Part shown: in pieces, positions 51,858-59,282 of the stretch
Layout: each line of letters starts with the position of its first letter
Position numbering within the stretch: position 1 is the stretch's first letter
Source: Saprospiraceae bacterium UBA6168
GTDB lineage: Bacteria > Bacteroidota > Bacteroidia > Chitinophagales > Saprospiraceae
Direction of reading: 5' to 3'
NCBI GenBank assembly: GCA_002435785.1
Contig: DIUC01000091.1
Location: forward strand, 1-59,282
DNA length: 59,282 nt
Made by a program: the position numbers and the translations under genes
The notes under the pieces: generated by a model
Databases searched by the model: none
Seen by the model: only the letters and a program-made list of their open reading frames with translations
What the model was told of the DNA's origin: nothing

Positions 51858-54491
51858 TTAATTCTCGCTCACCGCCGCCGCCTCCACCCTCGGCGCCCGA
51901 AACACCACCTGCCCATCGAACACATCCAGCATGACTTTGGACTTGGGTTGCACCTTGCCGAGCAGCATCTGCTTGCTCAGTTCGTTCAGCACTTTCCGCT
52001 GGATGACCCGCTTCACTGGCCTTGCGCCGAACTCAGGGTTGAAGCCCTCGTCGGCGATGTACTCGGCGGCTTGTGGGCTGATGGTCAGCTCAATTTCCTG
52101 CTTTTTCAGCAACTCTACGACATGGTGCAGTTGCAGTTCCACGATGGCCTTGATGTCCTTGGCGGTCAGCGGCTGGAACATGATGGTCTCGTCAATGCGG
52201 TTCAGGAACTCAGGCCGCACGGTCTGTTTCAGCAGGTTGAACAGCATCTCTTTGGTGCTTTCAATCACCTCCTCCCGGTTCGACTTGTTGATGGTCTCGA
52301 AGCTCGACCGGATGAGGTCGCTGCCGATATTGCTCGTCATGATGACGATGGTGTTCTTAAAGTTCGCCGTCCGGCCCTTGTTGTCGGTCAAGCGGCCATC
52401 CTCCAGCACTTGCAGCAGGATGTTGAACACGTCGGGGTGCGCCTTCTCGATTTCATCCAAAAGCACCACCGAGTAGGGCTTGCGTCGCACGGCCTCAGTG
52501 AGTTGGCCGCCCTCGTCGTAGCCCACGTAGCCCGGAGGCGCACCGACCAATCGGCTCACGCTGTGGCGCTCCTGGTACTCGCTCATGTCGATGCGGGTCA
52601 TCAGGTTCTCATCGTTGAAAAGGTACTCGGCAAGTGCCTTGGCCAGCTCCGTTTTTCCCACACCAGTCGTCCCCAAAAACAGGAACGAACCGATGGGCCG
52701 TTTTTCGTTGGACAACCCCGTACGGCTGCGCCGGATGGCGTCTGAGACGGCTTCTACAGCCTCCTCCTGGCCTACAACTCGCTTGTGCAATTCTTCCTCC
52801 AGGTGCAGCAGTTTTTCCTTGTCGCTCTGCAACATGCGGGTGACGGGGATGCCTGTCCAGCGGCTTACGATTTCGGCGATGTCCTCGGCGTCCACTTCCT
52901 CTTTCACAAGGAGCTTGCCGCCCGTCTGCATTTCTTGCAGCTTCACGTTGAACCCATCGAGGCGTTTTTGCACCTCCGGGATTTTGCCGTAGCGTATCTC
53001 AGCGACCTCGCTGAACTTGCCTTCCCGCTCCAAGCGGGCAGCGTCCAGCTTCAGGTTTTCGATGTCTTCCTTGGCCGATTGTATGCCGTTCACGATTTCC
53101 CGCTCGCTCTCCCATTTGGCCTTGAGGCCGTTACGTTTTTCTTCCAAATTGGCCAAATCCTCGTTTATGCGGGCGATTTTAGGCTCGTCGTTTTCCCGTT
53201 TCATGGCCTCCCGCTCGATTTCAAACTGGCGGATTTTGCGTTCCACCTCGTCGAGTTCTTCAGGCATAGAATTCATTTCAAGGCGCAAACGGGCGGCAGC
53301 CTCGTCAATTAGGTCAATGGCCTTGTCCGGCAGGAAGCGCTCGGTGATGTAGCGGGTGCTGAGTTGCACCGCCGCCACCACTGCTTCGTCCCGGATGGTA
53401 ATCTTATGATAGGTTTCGTAGCGCTCTTTCAGGCCCCGCAGGATGGAAATGGCGTCCGTTTCAGAAGGCTCATCCACCGTCACCACTTGGAAGCGGCGTT
53501 CGAGCGCCTTGTCGCTCTCGAAGTACTTCTGGTACTCTGCGAGCGTGGTGGCACCGATGGCCCGGAGGTCGCCACGGGCAAGGGCCGGTTTCAGGATGTT
53601 TGCGGCGTCCATCGCCCCTTGGCCCTTGCCTGCGCCTATCAGCGTATGTATCTCGTCAATGAAAAGGAAGATGCGGCCCTCGGCGCTAAGCACTTCCTTC
53701 ACCACCGATTTTAGGCGCTCCTCGAACTCGCCCTGATATTTTGCGCCAGCGATGAGTGCACCCATGTCGAGGGCGTAGATTTCCTTGTCCCGTAGGTCTT
53801 CCGGCACGTCACCGTTGACGATGCGGTGTGCGAGGCCCTCTGCAATGGCGGTCTTGCCTGTGCCCGGTTCGCCGACCAAAATTGGGTTGTTCTTCGTGCG
53901 CCGTGCGAGGATGTGCAGCACCCGCCGGATTTCCTCGTCCCGCCCGATGACGGGGTCGAGCTTGCCGTTGCGGGCACGCTCGTTGAGGTTCACGGCATAT
54001 TTCGACAAAGATTGGTAGGTTTCCTCGGCGCTGGCGGAGGTGACCTTGCTGCCTTTCCGCAGGTCGTTGATGGCGTTTTTCAGCCCTTTTTCATTTACGC
54101 CGCTGTCTTTCAGTATTTGTGAAACGGAATCCTTGACGACCAATATGGCCATGAGTAGGTGCTCCAACGCCACGTATTCGTCGCCGAATTCTTTCAGAAA
54201 ACTATTGGCCCGCTGCATGATTTCATTGGTGGTGCGGCCCATGTACTTGCCCGCTTCGCCAGCCGCCGTCGTGGTCGGGTAGCTTTTCACGATACTGTTA
54301 GTTGCCTTTTTCAGCACGTCATAATTGACGCCGAGCTTTTTGAAAACAAAGGGCGTCACGCTCTCGTCCACGTCCATGATGGCGGCGAGGAGGTGCCCCG
54401 GCTCTATCTGCTGGCTGTTGTTTTCCATCGCCAGTTGCTGCGCCCGCTGGACGGCTTCCTGGGATTTTATGGTTAGGTTGTTTAAGTTCAT
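51858..54491 (-). CDS. clpB: ATP-dependent disaggregase ClpB
   Basis: An 877-residue Hsp100 chaperone that, with DnaK/J, extracts proteins from aggregates. Seen are the N-terminal Clp_N domain (about 1-145), Walker A of AAA1 GEPGTGKTA (about 208-216), a long coiled-coil M domain (about 400-520), Walker A of AAA2 GTTGVGKTE (about 600-608), pore-loop GYVGYDEGG and the C-terminal D2-small domain. ATG 54491 (MNLNNLTIKS) matches the conserved start; the longer frame adds 19 residues without support. A terminator follows at 51804. Confidence 0.95.
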   Translation of the reverse strand: MNLNNLTIKSQEAVQRAQQLAMENNSQQIEPGHLLAAIMDVDESVTPFVFKKLGVNYDVLKKATNSIVKSYPTTTAAGEAGKYMGRTTNEIMQRANSFLKEFGDEYVALEHLLMAILVVKDSVSQILKDSGVNEKGLKNAINDLRKGSKVTSASAEETYQSLSKYAVNLNERARNGKLDPVIGRDEEIRRVLHILARRTKNNPILVGEPGTGKTAIAEGLAHRIVNGDVPEDLRDKEIYALDMGALIAGAKYQGEFEERLKSVVKEVLSAEGRIFLFIDEIHTLIGAGKGQGAMDAANILKPALARGDLRAIGATTLAEYQKYFESDKALERRFQVVTVDEPSETDAISILRGLKERYETYHKITIRDEAVVAAVQLSTRYITERFLPDKAIDLIDEAAARLRLEMNSMPEELDEVERKIRQFEIEREAMKRENDEPKIARINEDLANLEEKRNGLKAKWESEREIVNGIQSAKEDIENLKLDAARLEREGKFSEVAEIRYGKIPEVQKRLDGFNVKLQEMQTGGKLLVKEEVDAEDIAEIVSRWTGIPVTRMLQSDKEKLLHLEEELHKRVVGQEEAVEAVSDAIRRSRTGLSNEKRPIGSFLFLGTTGVGKTELAKALAEYLFNDENLMTRIDMSEYQERHSVSRLVGAPPGYVGYDEGGQLTEAVRRKPYSVVLLDEIEKAHPDVFNILLQVLEDGRLTDNKGRTANFKNTIVIMTSNIGSDLIRSSFETINKSNREEVIESTKEMLFNLLKQTVRPEFLNRIDETIMFQPLTAKDIKAIVELQLHHVVELLKKQEIELTISPQAAEYIADEGFNPEFGARPVKRVIQRKVLNELSKQMLLGKVQPKSKVMLDVFDGQVVFRAPRVEAAAVSEN

Positions 54492-54777
54492 TGCTTTATG
54501 CTGTTGGTGACTGGTCTTTGGCAGTTGGTAGTTTGTTGCCTGCTGCAAAAGGCCGTATCAGATTAAAACGGTTGACAATTGGAGGTGGTTCAAGGGGTGT
54601 GCCATGACTTTATTCAAGTTAAATTGTCGGGGAAAATGGAAAAGAAGGTGACATATTGACACAGATTGTTGGATTTTGGGTGACGTGGTGGCAGGTGGCT
54701 TGAAGGAGGAAAACTTGTTTTTGTTTTTTAGAATCTATGTACCTTGCAGTATAAATTGACAACTTCGCTAACCAACT

Positions 54778-54981
54778 ATGAGAATCAAAGACCTTGAAAA
54801 CAGGCAACGGATACTTTTTCAACAGCTTGAGTTGATGGAAACGATTCTGCACGATGAGTACATGGAAAAATTGGGAACCAGGGGCTACCAAGCCCGTATT
54901 GACGAAATTTTGGACGAAATTATCAGGAATCGAAAATTGCTTGAAGCCTTGAGCAAACAAAAAGGAAATGGAAAAAACTAA
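54778..54981 (+). CDS. Small helical hypothetical protein
   Basis: A 67-residue highly charged, helical protein (LENRQRILFQQLELME, then IDEILDEIIRNRKLLEAL). No family is recognised. It overlaps the next gene by 14 bases, so translation of the two is probably coupled. The 286-base gap to divergent clpB holds no gene. Confidence 0.55.
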   Translation: MRIKDLENRQRILFQQLELMETILHDEYMEKLGTRGYQARIDEILDEIIRNRKLLEALSKQKGNGKN

Positions 54982-55327
54982 TTCAATGAATACCACCAAA
55001 GCTAAGGTTGATGCAGACCAAGTCCTCGCCACTATTGATAAGACTTTGAAAGAAATAAGGGAAGGACTTGAACCCGAAAAGCTGACTGCTGCCGAGCGGG
55101 CATCTTTGCTGGATGGTTTTATTAAACTGGAAACCAAAGCGCACAAGATTAAGCTGAAAATCAAAATAGACCAACTCGCCGCCAAACAGCCCGACCTCTC
55201 GCCAAGGAAGGCGGTGGTCAAACTGCTTTCCTCCTTGCCAGAGGATTTGCCGGCGAACGCTATTTCTGAATTGGCGGGATATACGGCGAAGGAGTGGGAA
55301 CGCAGGGTGGAAATTGTAACGGCTTAA
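54968..55327 (+). CDS. Small helical hypothetical protein, coupled to upstream gene
   Basis: A 119-residue protein, helical throughout, with leucine/lysine heptads (ATIDKTLKEIREGL, KAHKIKLKIKIDQLAAK) and a C-terminal SSLPEDLPANAISELAGYTAKEWERRVE segment. No family is recognised. ATG 54986 is an alternative start that would remove the overlap with the preceding frame. Gene order and overlap suggest that the two small proteins form a complex. Confidence 0.55.
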   Translation: MEKTNSMNTTKAKVDADQVLATIDKTLKEIREGLEPEKLTAAERASLLDGFIKLETKAHKIKLKIKIDQLAAKQPDLSPRKAVVKLLSSLPEDLPANAISELAGYTAKEWERRVEIVTA

Positions 55328-55370
55328 AACTTAGCCGCTCGTTCACCCTTTCAAATACCACCATGCCCAA

Positions 55371-55754
55371 GTGAATCGAAAAACCCTTTTCACCTTCCTG
55401 CTGCTGCTTTTTATCATCCTCCTGACGGTGGCAGTGACGCTGATTCCAGAGGTCCTTGGGCAGGACATGGCCAATTGGTGTGTCACCAACCTCCAACCTA
55501 TTTTTGGTGAAAAATATAAATACTGGCTGCTCGGCATTGTCGTGGCCGCTTGCGTTTTGCTGGCATTTTTAACCACGGAGCAAGGCAGGGCGCTGTTCTC
55601 CCGCTCAAGACAAGCCGCCGAACACAATTCGGATAGGTTCAACATTCCCGTTGCCCCAAAGAGCCGAATTTTGCTTGAGTATCATGGGAGCAATGGCGGG
55701 AGCATTGAGTATTTCCGAGTTTCCCCAATCTTTGCCATTAAAACAATTGATTAA
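55371..55754 (+). CDS. Small two-TM membrane protein
   Basis: A 127-residue protein with two hydrophobic segments (residues about 5-25 and 47-67), separated by an extracytoplasmic loop, and a polar C-terminal tail ending HGSNGGSIEYFRVSPIF. The start is GTG at 55371. No family is recognised. It lies 43 bases after the coiled hypothetical gene and 11 before the DUF6155-like gene, so the four genes may be one transcript. Confidence 0.5.
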   Translation: MNRKTLFTFLLLLFIILLTVAVTLIPEVLGQDMANWCVTNLQPIFGEKYKYWLLGIVVAACVLLAFLTTEQGRALFSRSRQAAEHNSDRFNIPVAPKSRILLEYHGSNGGSIEYFRVSPIFAIKTID

Positions 55755-55765
55755 ATTGAACAACC

Positions 55766-56290
55766 ATGGCCAAACCTAAACTTACGGATTTCAAAAAATA
55801 CCTCGCCGCCCTTGACGAAGCGGAAGTTCGGGAAGAAATGCTCAAACTTTTCAACAAGCTGCCGCAGGTGCAGGAGTTTTATGCCCAGGAACTCATGTCC
55901 GATACAGAGCGGAAGGCAATGTTGGAAGAATACAAAAAGAAGGTTTACAACCAGTTCTGGACTCGAACTGGCAACCCTCGCAGTCCCAGCAATGCGGAAC
56001 TGCGCACCCTGCTCACCAATTTTGAAAAAGTGTCGGTTTTCCCTTCCGAAGTCATTGACCTTTTTCTTTACCGAGTAGAAACAGCCACCGAGTTTGCTCA
56101 TGATTTTGGCGGCATGTCGGATGGTGATTACAATGCCAGCATTAGTGCCTTCAAAAAAGCCATAGAAATGATGATAGCGCACAAGTTGGGCGACCAGTTC
56201 AGTATCCGTTGTGAAGAATTATTCCGCCTCAACAACCTCGATTATTGGTACACTGAATCGCTGGAAGAATTGTTCCATTCCAACTTTTGA
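55766..56290 (+). CDS. DUF6155-like protein
   Basis: A 174-residue helical protein starting KLTDFKKYLAALDEAEVREEMLKLFNKLPQVQEFY, the pattern of the DUF6155 family in Bacteroidota. The family assignment is from memory and tentative. No catalytic motif is visible. It is the last gene of the small plus-strand set 54778-56290 and converges with the SEC-C gene. Confidence 0.6.
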   Translation: MAKPKLTDFKKYLAALDEAEVREEMLKLFNKLPQVQEFYAQELMSDTERKAMLEEYKKKVYNQFWTRTGNPRSPSNAELRTLLTNFEKVSVFPSEVIDLFLYRVETATEFAHDFGGMSDGDYNASISAFKKAIEMMIAHKLGDQFSIRCEELFRLNNLDYWYTESLEELFHSNF

Positions 56291-56387
56291 CTTGGAGAAC
56301 GAGGCATTTGCTGTTGCCCATGCGCCTTACTGCTTTCCTCCATGAAATGACCGCCCGCCACCTCCTCGAAACTGACGGTGTGGCCGC

Positions 56388-56942
56388 TTATCGCCTACGC
56401 CCAAAACGCTCAGAGAATTTCTTTTTGCCACAGCACAAGTTGAACACTTTGCCGCTCCCGCATGGGCATGGTTCGTAAATTCCCACTAAGTTTTGAAGCT
56501 CCGGCGGCATTTTCATGCCTTGCTTGTACTTGAACATGGCATACTGTTTCCTCAGCCGCTCGATGTAAAAGTCATCCAATGCCGTATTTACGAAAGATTC
56601 GAGGAGGGCTTCGGCAAAGGGGCCGTTTGGGTTCATGAAATCCAACGCTGGCCCCTTAAACAGTTTGAGCATGTCCTCAGGCAGCCCGTGGCTCCATTTC
56701 CGATAAAAGGGCAGAGCTTCCCAACCATAAGAAATGGTGGCCATTTGCCCCAGTCCAAACTCCGGCGACACTTGCAGCACACCGATGAGTGCCCGGCGGC
56801 AATCGCAGGTCTTGTCGTCGCAACACATGGGCATGAAGGCGTAATCGCCATCGGGTATGCGCTTGTGGTTCCTGAAACTCAAGGAGCGAACCTGCTGCAT
56901 AGCTATTTTTTCAAAACGCACGTGAAATCCTGAGTAGGTCAT
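56388..56942 (-). CDS. SEC-C metal-binding domain protein
   Basis: A 184-residue protein. The C-terminal CPCGSGKVFNLCCGKKK (about 160-176) is a SEC-C zinc motif (CxCGSGKxxxxCC), as in the tail of SecA and in YchJ-like proteins. The N-terminal part has a second cysteine cluster, CCDDKTCDCRRAL (about 40-52), and no recognised fold. It starts 14 bases after the upstream gene of the same strand. ATG 56942 is preferred over a 14-residue longer start. Confidence 0.75.
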   Translation of the reverse strand: MTYSGFHVRFEKIAMQQVRSLSFRNHKRIPDGDYAFMPMCCDDKTCDCRRALIGVLQVSPEFGLGQMATISYGWEALPFYRKWSHGLPEDMLKLFKGPALDFMNPNGPFAEALLESFVNTALDDFYIERLRKQYAMFKYKQGMKMPPELQNLVGIYEPCPCGSGKVFNLCCGKKKFSERFGRRR

Positions 56943-56956
56943 GGTTCTTTCTTTTT

Positions 56957-58084
56957 TTATTTGAACAACCCCGCCTTCTCCCACCTCGAAATGACGGCAG
57001 TCCTGCGGGCATATTCCTTCCTAAGTTCCAATATTCGTTCCTTGAAAGCCTCCATTTTGCCTTGGTACTCAGCCAAGGCTTTCAAGTCCTTCAAGGCTTC
57101 GGTGGCAAGGTCGTAGGATTTCCCAGTCTGTCGCTCCAGGTTGAAAGGCACGCTTTTCCAAAGTGCCTGCGCTTGTGGCGCCAACTGTTTCATGCGCTGA
57201 ACGTGCCTTTCCCTTGCCTCGGCGGCCTCCCGCTCCTTTCGTTCTTGCCCTTTTTGGGCAGTCAGTGATTTTAGTTCGGAGGTGGTGGATGGTACGGGCT
57301 TCTGTGCAGTACCTTTCTGTGCGAACTGTTCGAGCCGCTTCCGCAACTGCACATCCAGCCTCGGCTCGGACTTCACGAGCCGTGCAAGCCAGTCAATGCG
57401 CTCTTTTTCAGGCAATTGCGCCAGCAGCTTTTCATGGTCAAGGGAGGGGGCAGCCAGGTCGGGGCTGAGGGCTTGGGCAGCAGAAACGAGGTCGTCATCT
57501 ATCTCGAAAAAACGGGTAAACGCTTTCAGGGCTGCGCTCATTCGTTTCATGTTTGGCGGAACGGGCGGGGTTTTGTGGTCTTCCTCTTCACCATCGTACT
57601 TGCCTTCCTGCTGCGCAAATGAGGCCCAAGCAAGGTACAGCGTCCGGTAGTCGCCGTTGAGGATGTCGTCATGCAAGGGGGTGAGGTCGTCGAGGTCAAA
57701 GTCGTCCTCTTCCAACCAGCCGCCGCCTTCTTCTTGAGCGAATTGGATGTCAAGCAGGAGGTACTCGCCACGTTTCAACAAATCTATATGGCAATAATAC
57801 TCCTCTCCGTACAGGTATGGCTTGAGGGCTTTTTCGTCCACCAACTTTGTAGGCAAGCGGAACATGAGCCTCCTCGTGCCCCAATTGGAGTAGTAGAGCA
57901 TGGCATCGAAATATTTTTCGAGCACCGTCTCCGGCTTGTGCTTGAAGCTGCCGTATTGATAAGTAAAAACAGCAGATGTGTTGCTCACCTGTCCATGGCT
58001 CGAAAGCCCGTCCACCTCCCGGCGCTCGCCTTCGGACAGCGGACGGTCAATCGTTTTGAATTTGTAGCATTGGAATTCGCCCAT
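56957..58084 (-). CDS. Conserved protein of unknown function, partner of the SEC-C gene
   Basis: A 375-residue cytoplasmic protein. It starts GEFQCYKFKTIDRPLSEGER, then VFTYQYGSFKHKPETVLEKYFDAMLYYSNWGTRRLMFRLP compressed across residues about 38-78. This pattern is widespread in bacteria as an uncharacterised family often near SWIM or SEC-C zinc proteins. An acidic loop (EEEDHKT) and a coiled charged region (about 265-375) follow. ATG 58084 is chosen by the conserved start. It overlaps no gene and is followed by SEC-C after 14 bases. Confidence 0.65.
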   Translation of the reverse strand: MGEFQCYKFKTIDRPLSEGERREVDGLSSHGQVSNTSAVFTYQYGSFKHKPETVLEKYFDAMLYYSNWGTRRLMFRLPTKLVDEKALKPYLYGEEYYCHIDLLKRGEYLLLDIQFAQEEGGGWLEEDDFDLDDLTPLHDDILNGDYRTLYLAWASFAQQEGKYDGEEEDHKTPPVPPNMKRMSAALKAFTRFFEIDDDLVSAAQALSPDLAAPSLDHEKLLAQLPEKERIDWLARLVKSEPRLDVQLRKRLEQFAQKGTAQKPVPSTTSELKSLTAQKGQERKEREAAEARERHVQRMKQLAPQAQALWKSVPFNLERQTGKSYDLATEALKDLKALAEYQGKMEAFKERILELRKEYARRTAVISRWEKAGLFK

Positions 58085-58149
58085 AGAAGATTTGTAATTT
58101 TGGGCTAAATTTACACTGCGTCTTTGGTTCTTGAACAAAATCAATCAAA

Positions 58150-58377
58150 ATGCAACTGACCAAAAATATAAAGCGGCAAATCAGGGAACTGCCCGGCCTC
58201 CTGTACCAAAAGGAACTGAACGCCGAACTTACAAAATTGGATGCCCATTTCGGGCAATGGCGGCAGGGCAGCCTTTCGCCTTTCGACCTTGTGGAGCATA
58301 TCCACGAATTTCACCAAAAACCAGCGAGGGAGCTTTACAGCAGGTTCAGTTTCTTAAATTTGGCGCAAAAACAAACG
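58150..58377 (+). pseudogene. Truncated small conserved ORF, in frame with GH16 gene
   Basis: 76 codons (MQLTKNIKRQIRELPGLL; WRQGSLSPFDLVEHIHEF; HQKPARELYSRF) resemble a small conserved bacterial protein that normally continues for about 20-40 further residues. Here it has no stop and runs directly into the GH16 signal peptide. It is read as a 3'-deleted gene, or as an N-terminal extension of the glucanase. Confidence 0.5.
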
Positions 58378-59190
58378 ATGAAATCCACCATCTTCCTGCT
58401 TTTCCTCATTCTGCTCCTGACCAATTGCAGTCAGGACAACAAACCTGCCGATACTCAAACTACCGATGGTTACGAACTGGTCTGGTCCGATGAATTTGAA
58501 CAGCCAGGCCTGCCGGATTCCACGAAGTGGAACTATGATGCGGGTGGCCACGGCTGGGGCAACCGGGAGCTACAATTTTACACCCACCGCCGACGGGAAA
58601 ACGCACGGGTGGAAGGCGGAAAGCTCATCATCGAGGCGAGGAAGGAGCAATGGGACACTTCCAACTATACCTCGGCGAAGCTCGTGTCACGTGGGAACCA
58701 GAGCTGGCTTTACGGGAAGTTCGAGGTGAGCGCCAAATTGCCGAAAGGCAGGGGGACTTGGCCCGCCGTCTGGATGATGCCAGAAAAGGACACACACGGC
58801 GGCTGGCCCGCCAGTGGCGAGATTGACATCATGGAGCATGTGGGCTTCAACCCCGGGGTGGTGCACGGCAGCGTTCATACGGAGGCGTACAACCACGTCA
58901 TTGGCACAAATAAATCCGATACGCTGGTCGTGCCGGGTGCGATGGACGCCTTTCATGTTTATGCCGTGGAGTGGTCTGCGGATTCCCTATTTTTCTTGAT
59001 TGACGGGGAGCGCTACCACAGCTTCGCCAACGAGCACAAAACCTACAAGGAGTGGCCCTACGACCACCCTTTTTACCTCATCCTGAACATTGCCGTAGGC
59101 GGCAACTGGGGCGGACAAAAAGGCATTGACGACAGCATTTGGCCGCAAAAAATGGAAGTGGACTACGTGCGGGTTTACCAGAAGAAATAA
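58378..59190 (+). CDS. GH16 lipoprotein (laminarinase-type beta-glucanase)
   Basis: A 270-residue secreted lipoprotein. Signal MKSTIFLLFLILLLTNCSQD puts the lipidated Cys at residue 17. The GH16 jelly roll shows ELVWSDEFEQPGLPDSTKWNYD, SAKLVSRGNQSWLYGKFEVS and the catalytic GEIDIMEHVG (E148 nucleophile, E153 acid/base). It ends WPQKMEVDYVRVYQKK. It hydrolyses beta-1,3- or mixed-linkage glucans. ATG 58378 is chosen over 58150 because a signal peptide cannot work behind 76 residues. Confidence 0.88.
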   Translation: MKSTIFLLFLILLLTNCSQDNKPADTQTTDGYELVWSDEFEQPGLPDSTKWNYDAGGHGWGNRELQFYTHRRRENARVEGGKLIIEARKEQWDTSNYTSAKLVSRGNQSWLYGKFEVSAKLPKGRGTWPAVWMMPEKDTHGGWPASGEIDIMEHVGFNPGVVHGSVHTEAYNHVIGTNKSDTLVVPGAMDAFHVYAVEWSADSLFFLIDGERYHSFANEHKTYKEWPYDHPFYLILNIAVGGNWGGQKGIDDSIWPQKMEVDYVRVYQKK

Positions 59191-59282
59191 CACGGCATAA
59201 TCGGTGGAAGGTTGACGGCGTAAAAATTGGGGCACCAGATTTCCGAAGTCTGATGTGCGCCCTAAAGTTATGACCTTTGTTC

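Noticed and set aside
54619..55221. 200-codon minus-strand frame opposite the small helical genes
   Set aside because: It is antisense to two frames with better coding character (charged helical proteins with overlapping starts), and its hydrophobic Ser-rich composition looks like a shadow.

Overview
The window looks like a chromosomal segment of a Bacteroidota bacterium, most likely a free-living member of the Saprospiria (Haliscomenobacter/Lewinella-like; this rank is inferred). Three things point there. Several very large secreted proteins end in type IX secretion (T9SS) sorting domains of type A or type B. Several genes are preceded by the Bacteroidota promoter -7 box TAnnTTTG, with few Shine-Dalgarno sites. 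Family content and synteny also fit: an rsmD/DUF3822 pair, bactofilin, SprB-type repeats and gliding-associated C-termini. No rRNA, tRNA, CRISPR array, plasmid or phage module was seen.

Layout. 1-10.2 kb: housekeeping and small genes (fatty-acid desaturase, EthD-like protein, SAM methyltransferase, rsmD, DUF3822, bactofilin, tsaD, membrane proteins, DinB). 10.2-13.5 kb: a PLP-dependent alpha-oxoamine-synthase-like enzyme directly upstream of a six-TM histidine kinase, followed by a 590-bp regulatory gap holding a perfect palindrome. 13.5-16.2 kb: paaABC and an FMN reductase behind a PaaR-like operator. 16.3-20.5 kb: coiled-coil/OmpA envelope proteins, a DMT exporter, a flavin-binding protein and DinB. 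20.6-28.3 kb: a surface-glycan locus (two FkbM methyltransferases, a flippase, GT2) surrounding a 1157-residue T9SS type B protein. 28.4-32.2 kb: Uma2, a cyclase, an unusual cytoplasmic trypsin-like protease, an SSAT-like acetyltransferase and a lipoprotein. 32.4-47.7 kb: secreted giants (gingipain-fold-like protein with tandem Ig repeats, M12B metalloprotease with P-domain, GH13 amylase), a FadL-like outer-membrane protein and a pseudokinase-globin fusion. 47.8-54.5 kb: rsgA, a decayed RAYT transposase beside a REP-like palindrome array, a two-gene AAA-ATPase/TOPRIM-like module and clpB. 54.8-59.2 kb: small hypothetical genes, a SEC-C protein with a conserved unknown partner, and a GH16 glucanase read in frame with a truncated upstream gene.

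The best candidates for undescribed biology are: (1) the CqsA-like synthase plus six-TM kinase pair, a possible alpha-hydroxyketone-type signalling system; (2) the protein with an effector-associated-like N-terminus, a pseudokinase core lacking VAIK-Lys, HRD and DFG, and a C-terminal globin; (3) the AAA/TOPRIM-like two-gene operon next to mobile-element debris, a probable defence module; (4) the cytoplasmic trypsin-zinc ribbon-YbjN-like fusion. Several kinds of intergenic hairpin recur, including one built from iterated short words that runs into coding ends and start codons.

All calls rest on reading the sequence and on family knowledge; no database search was run.
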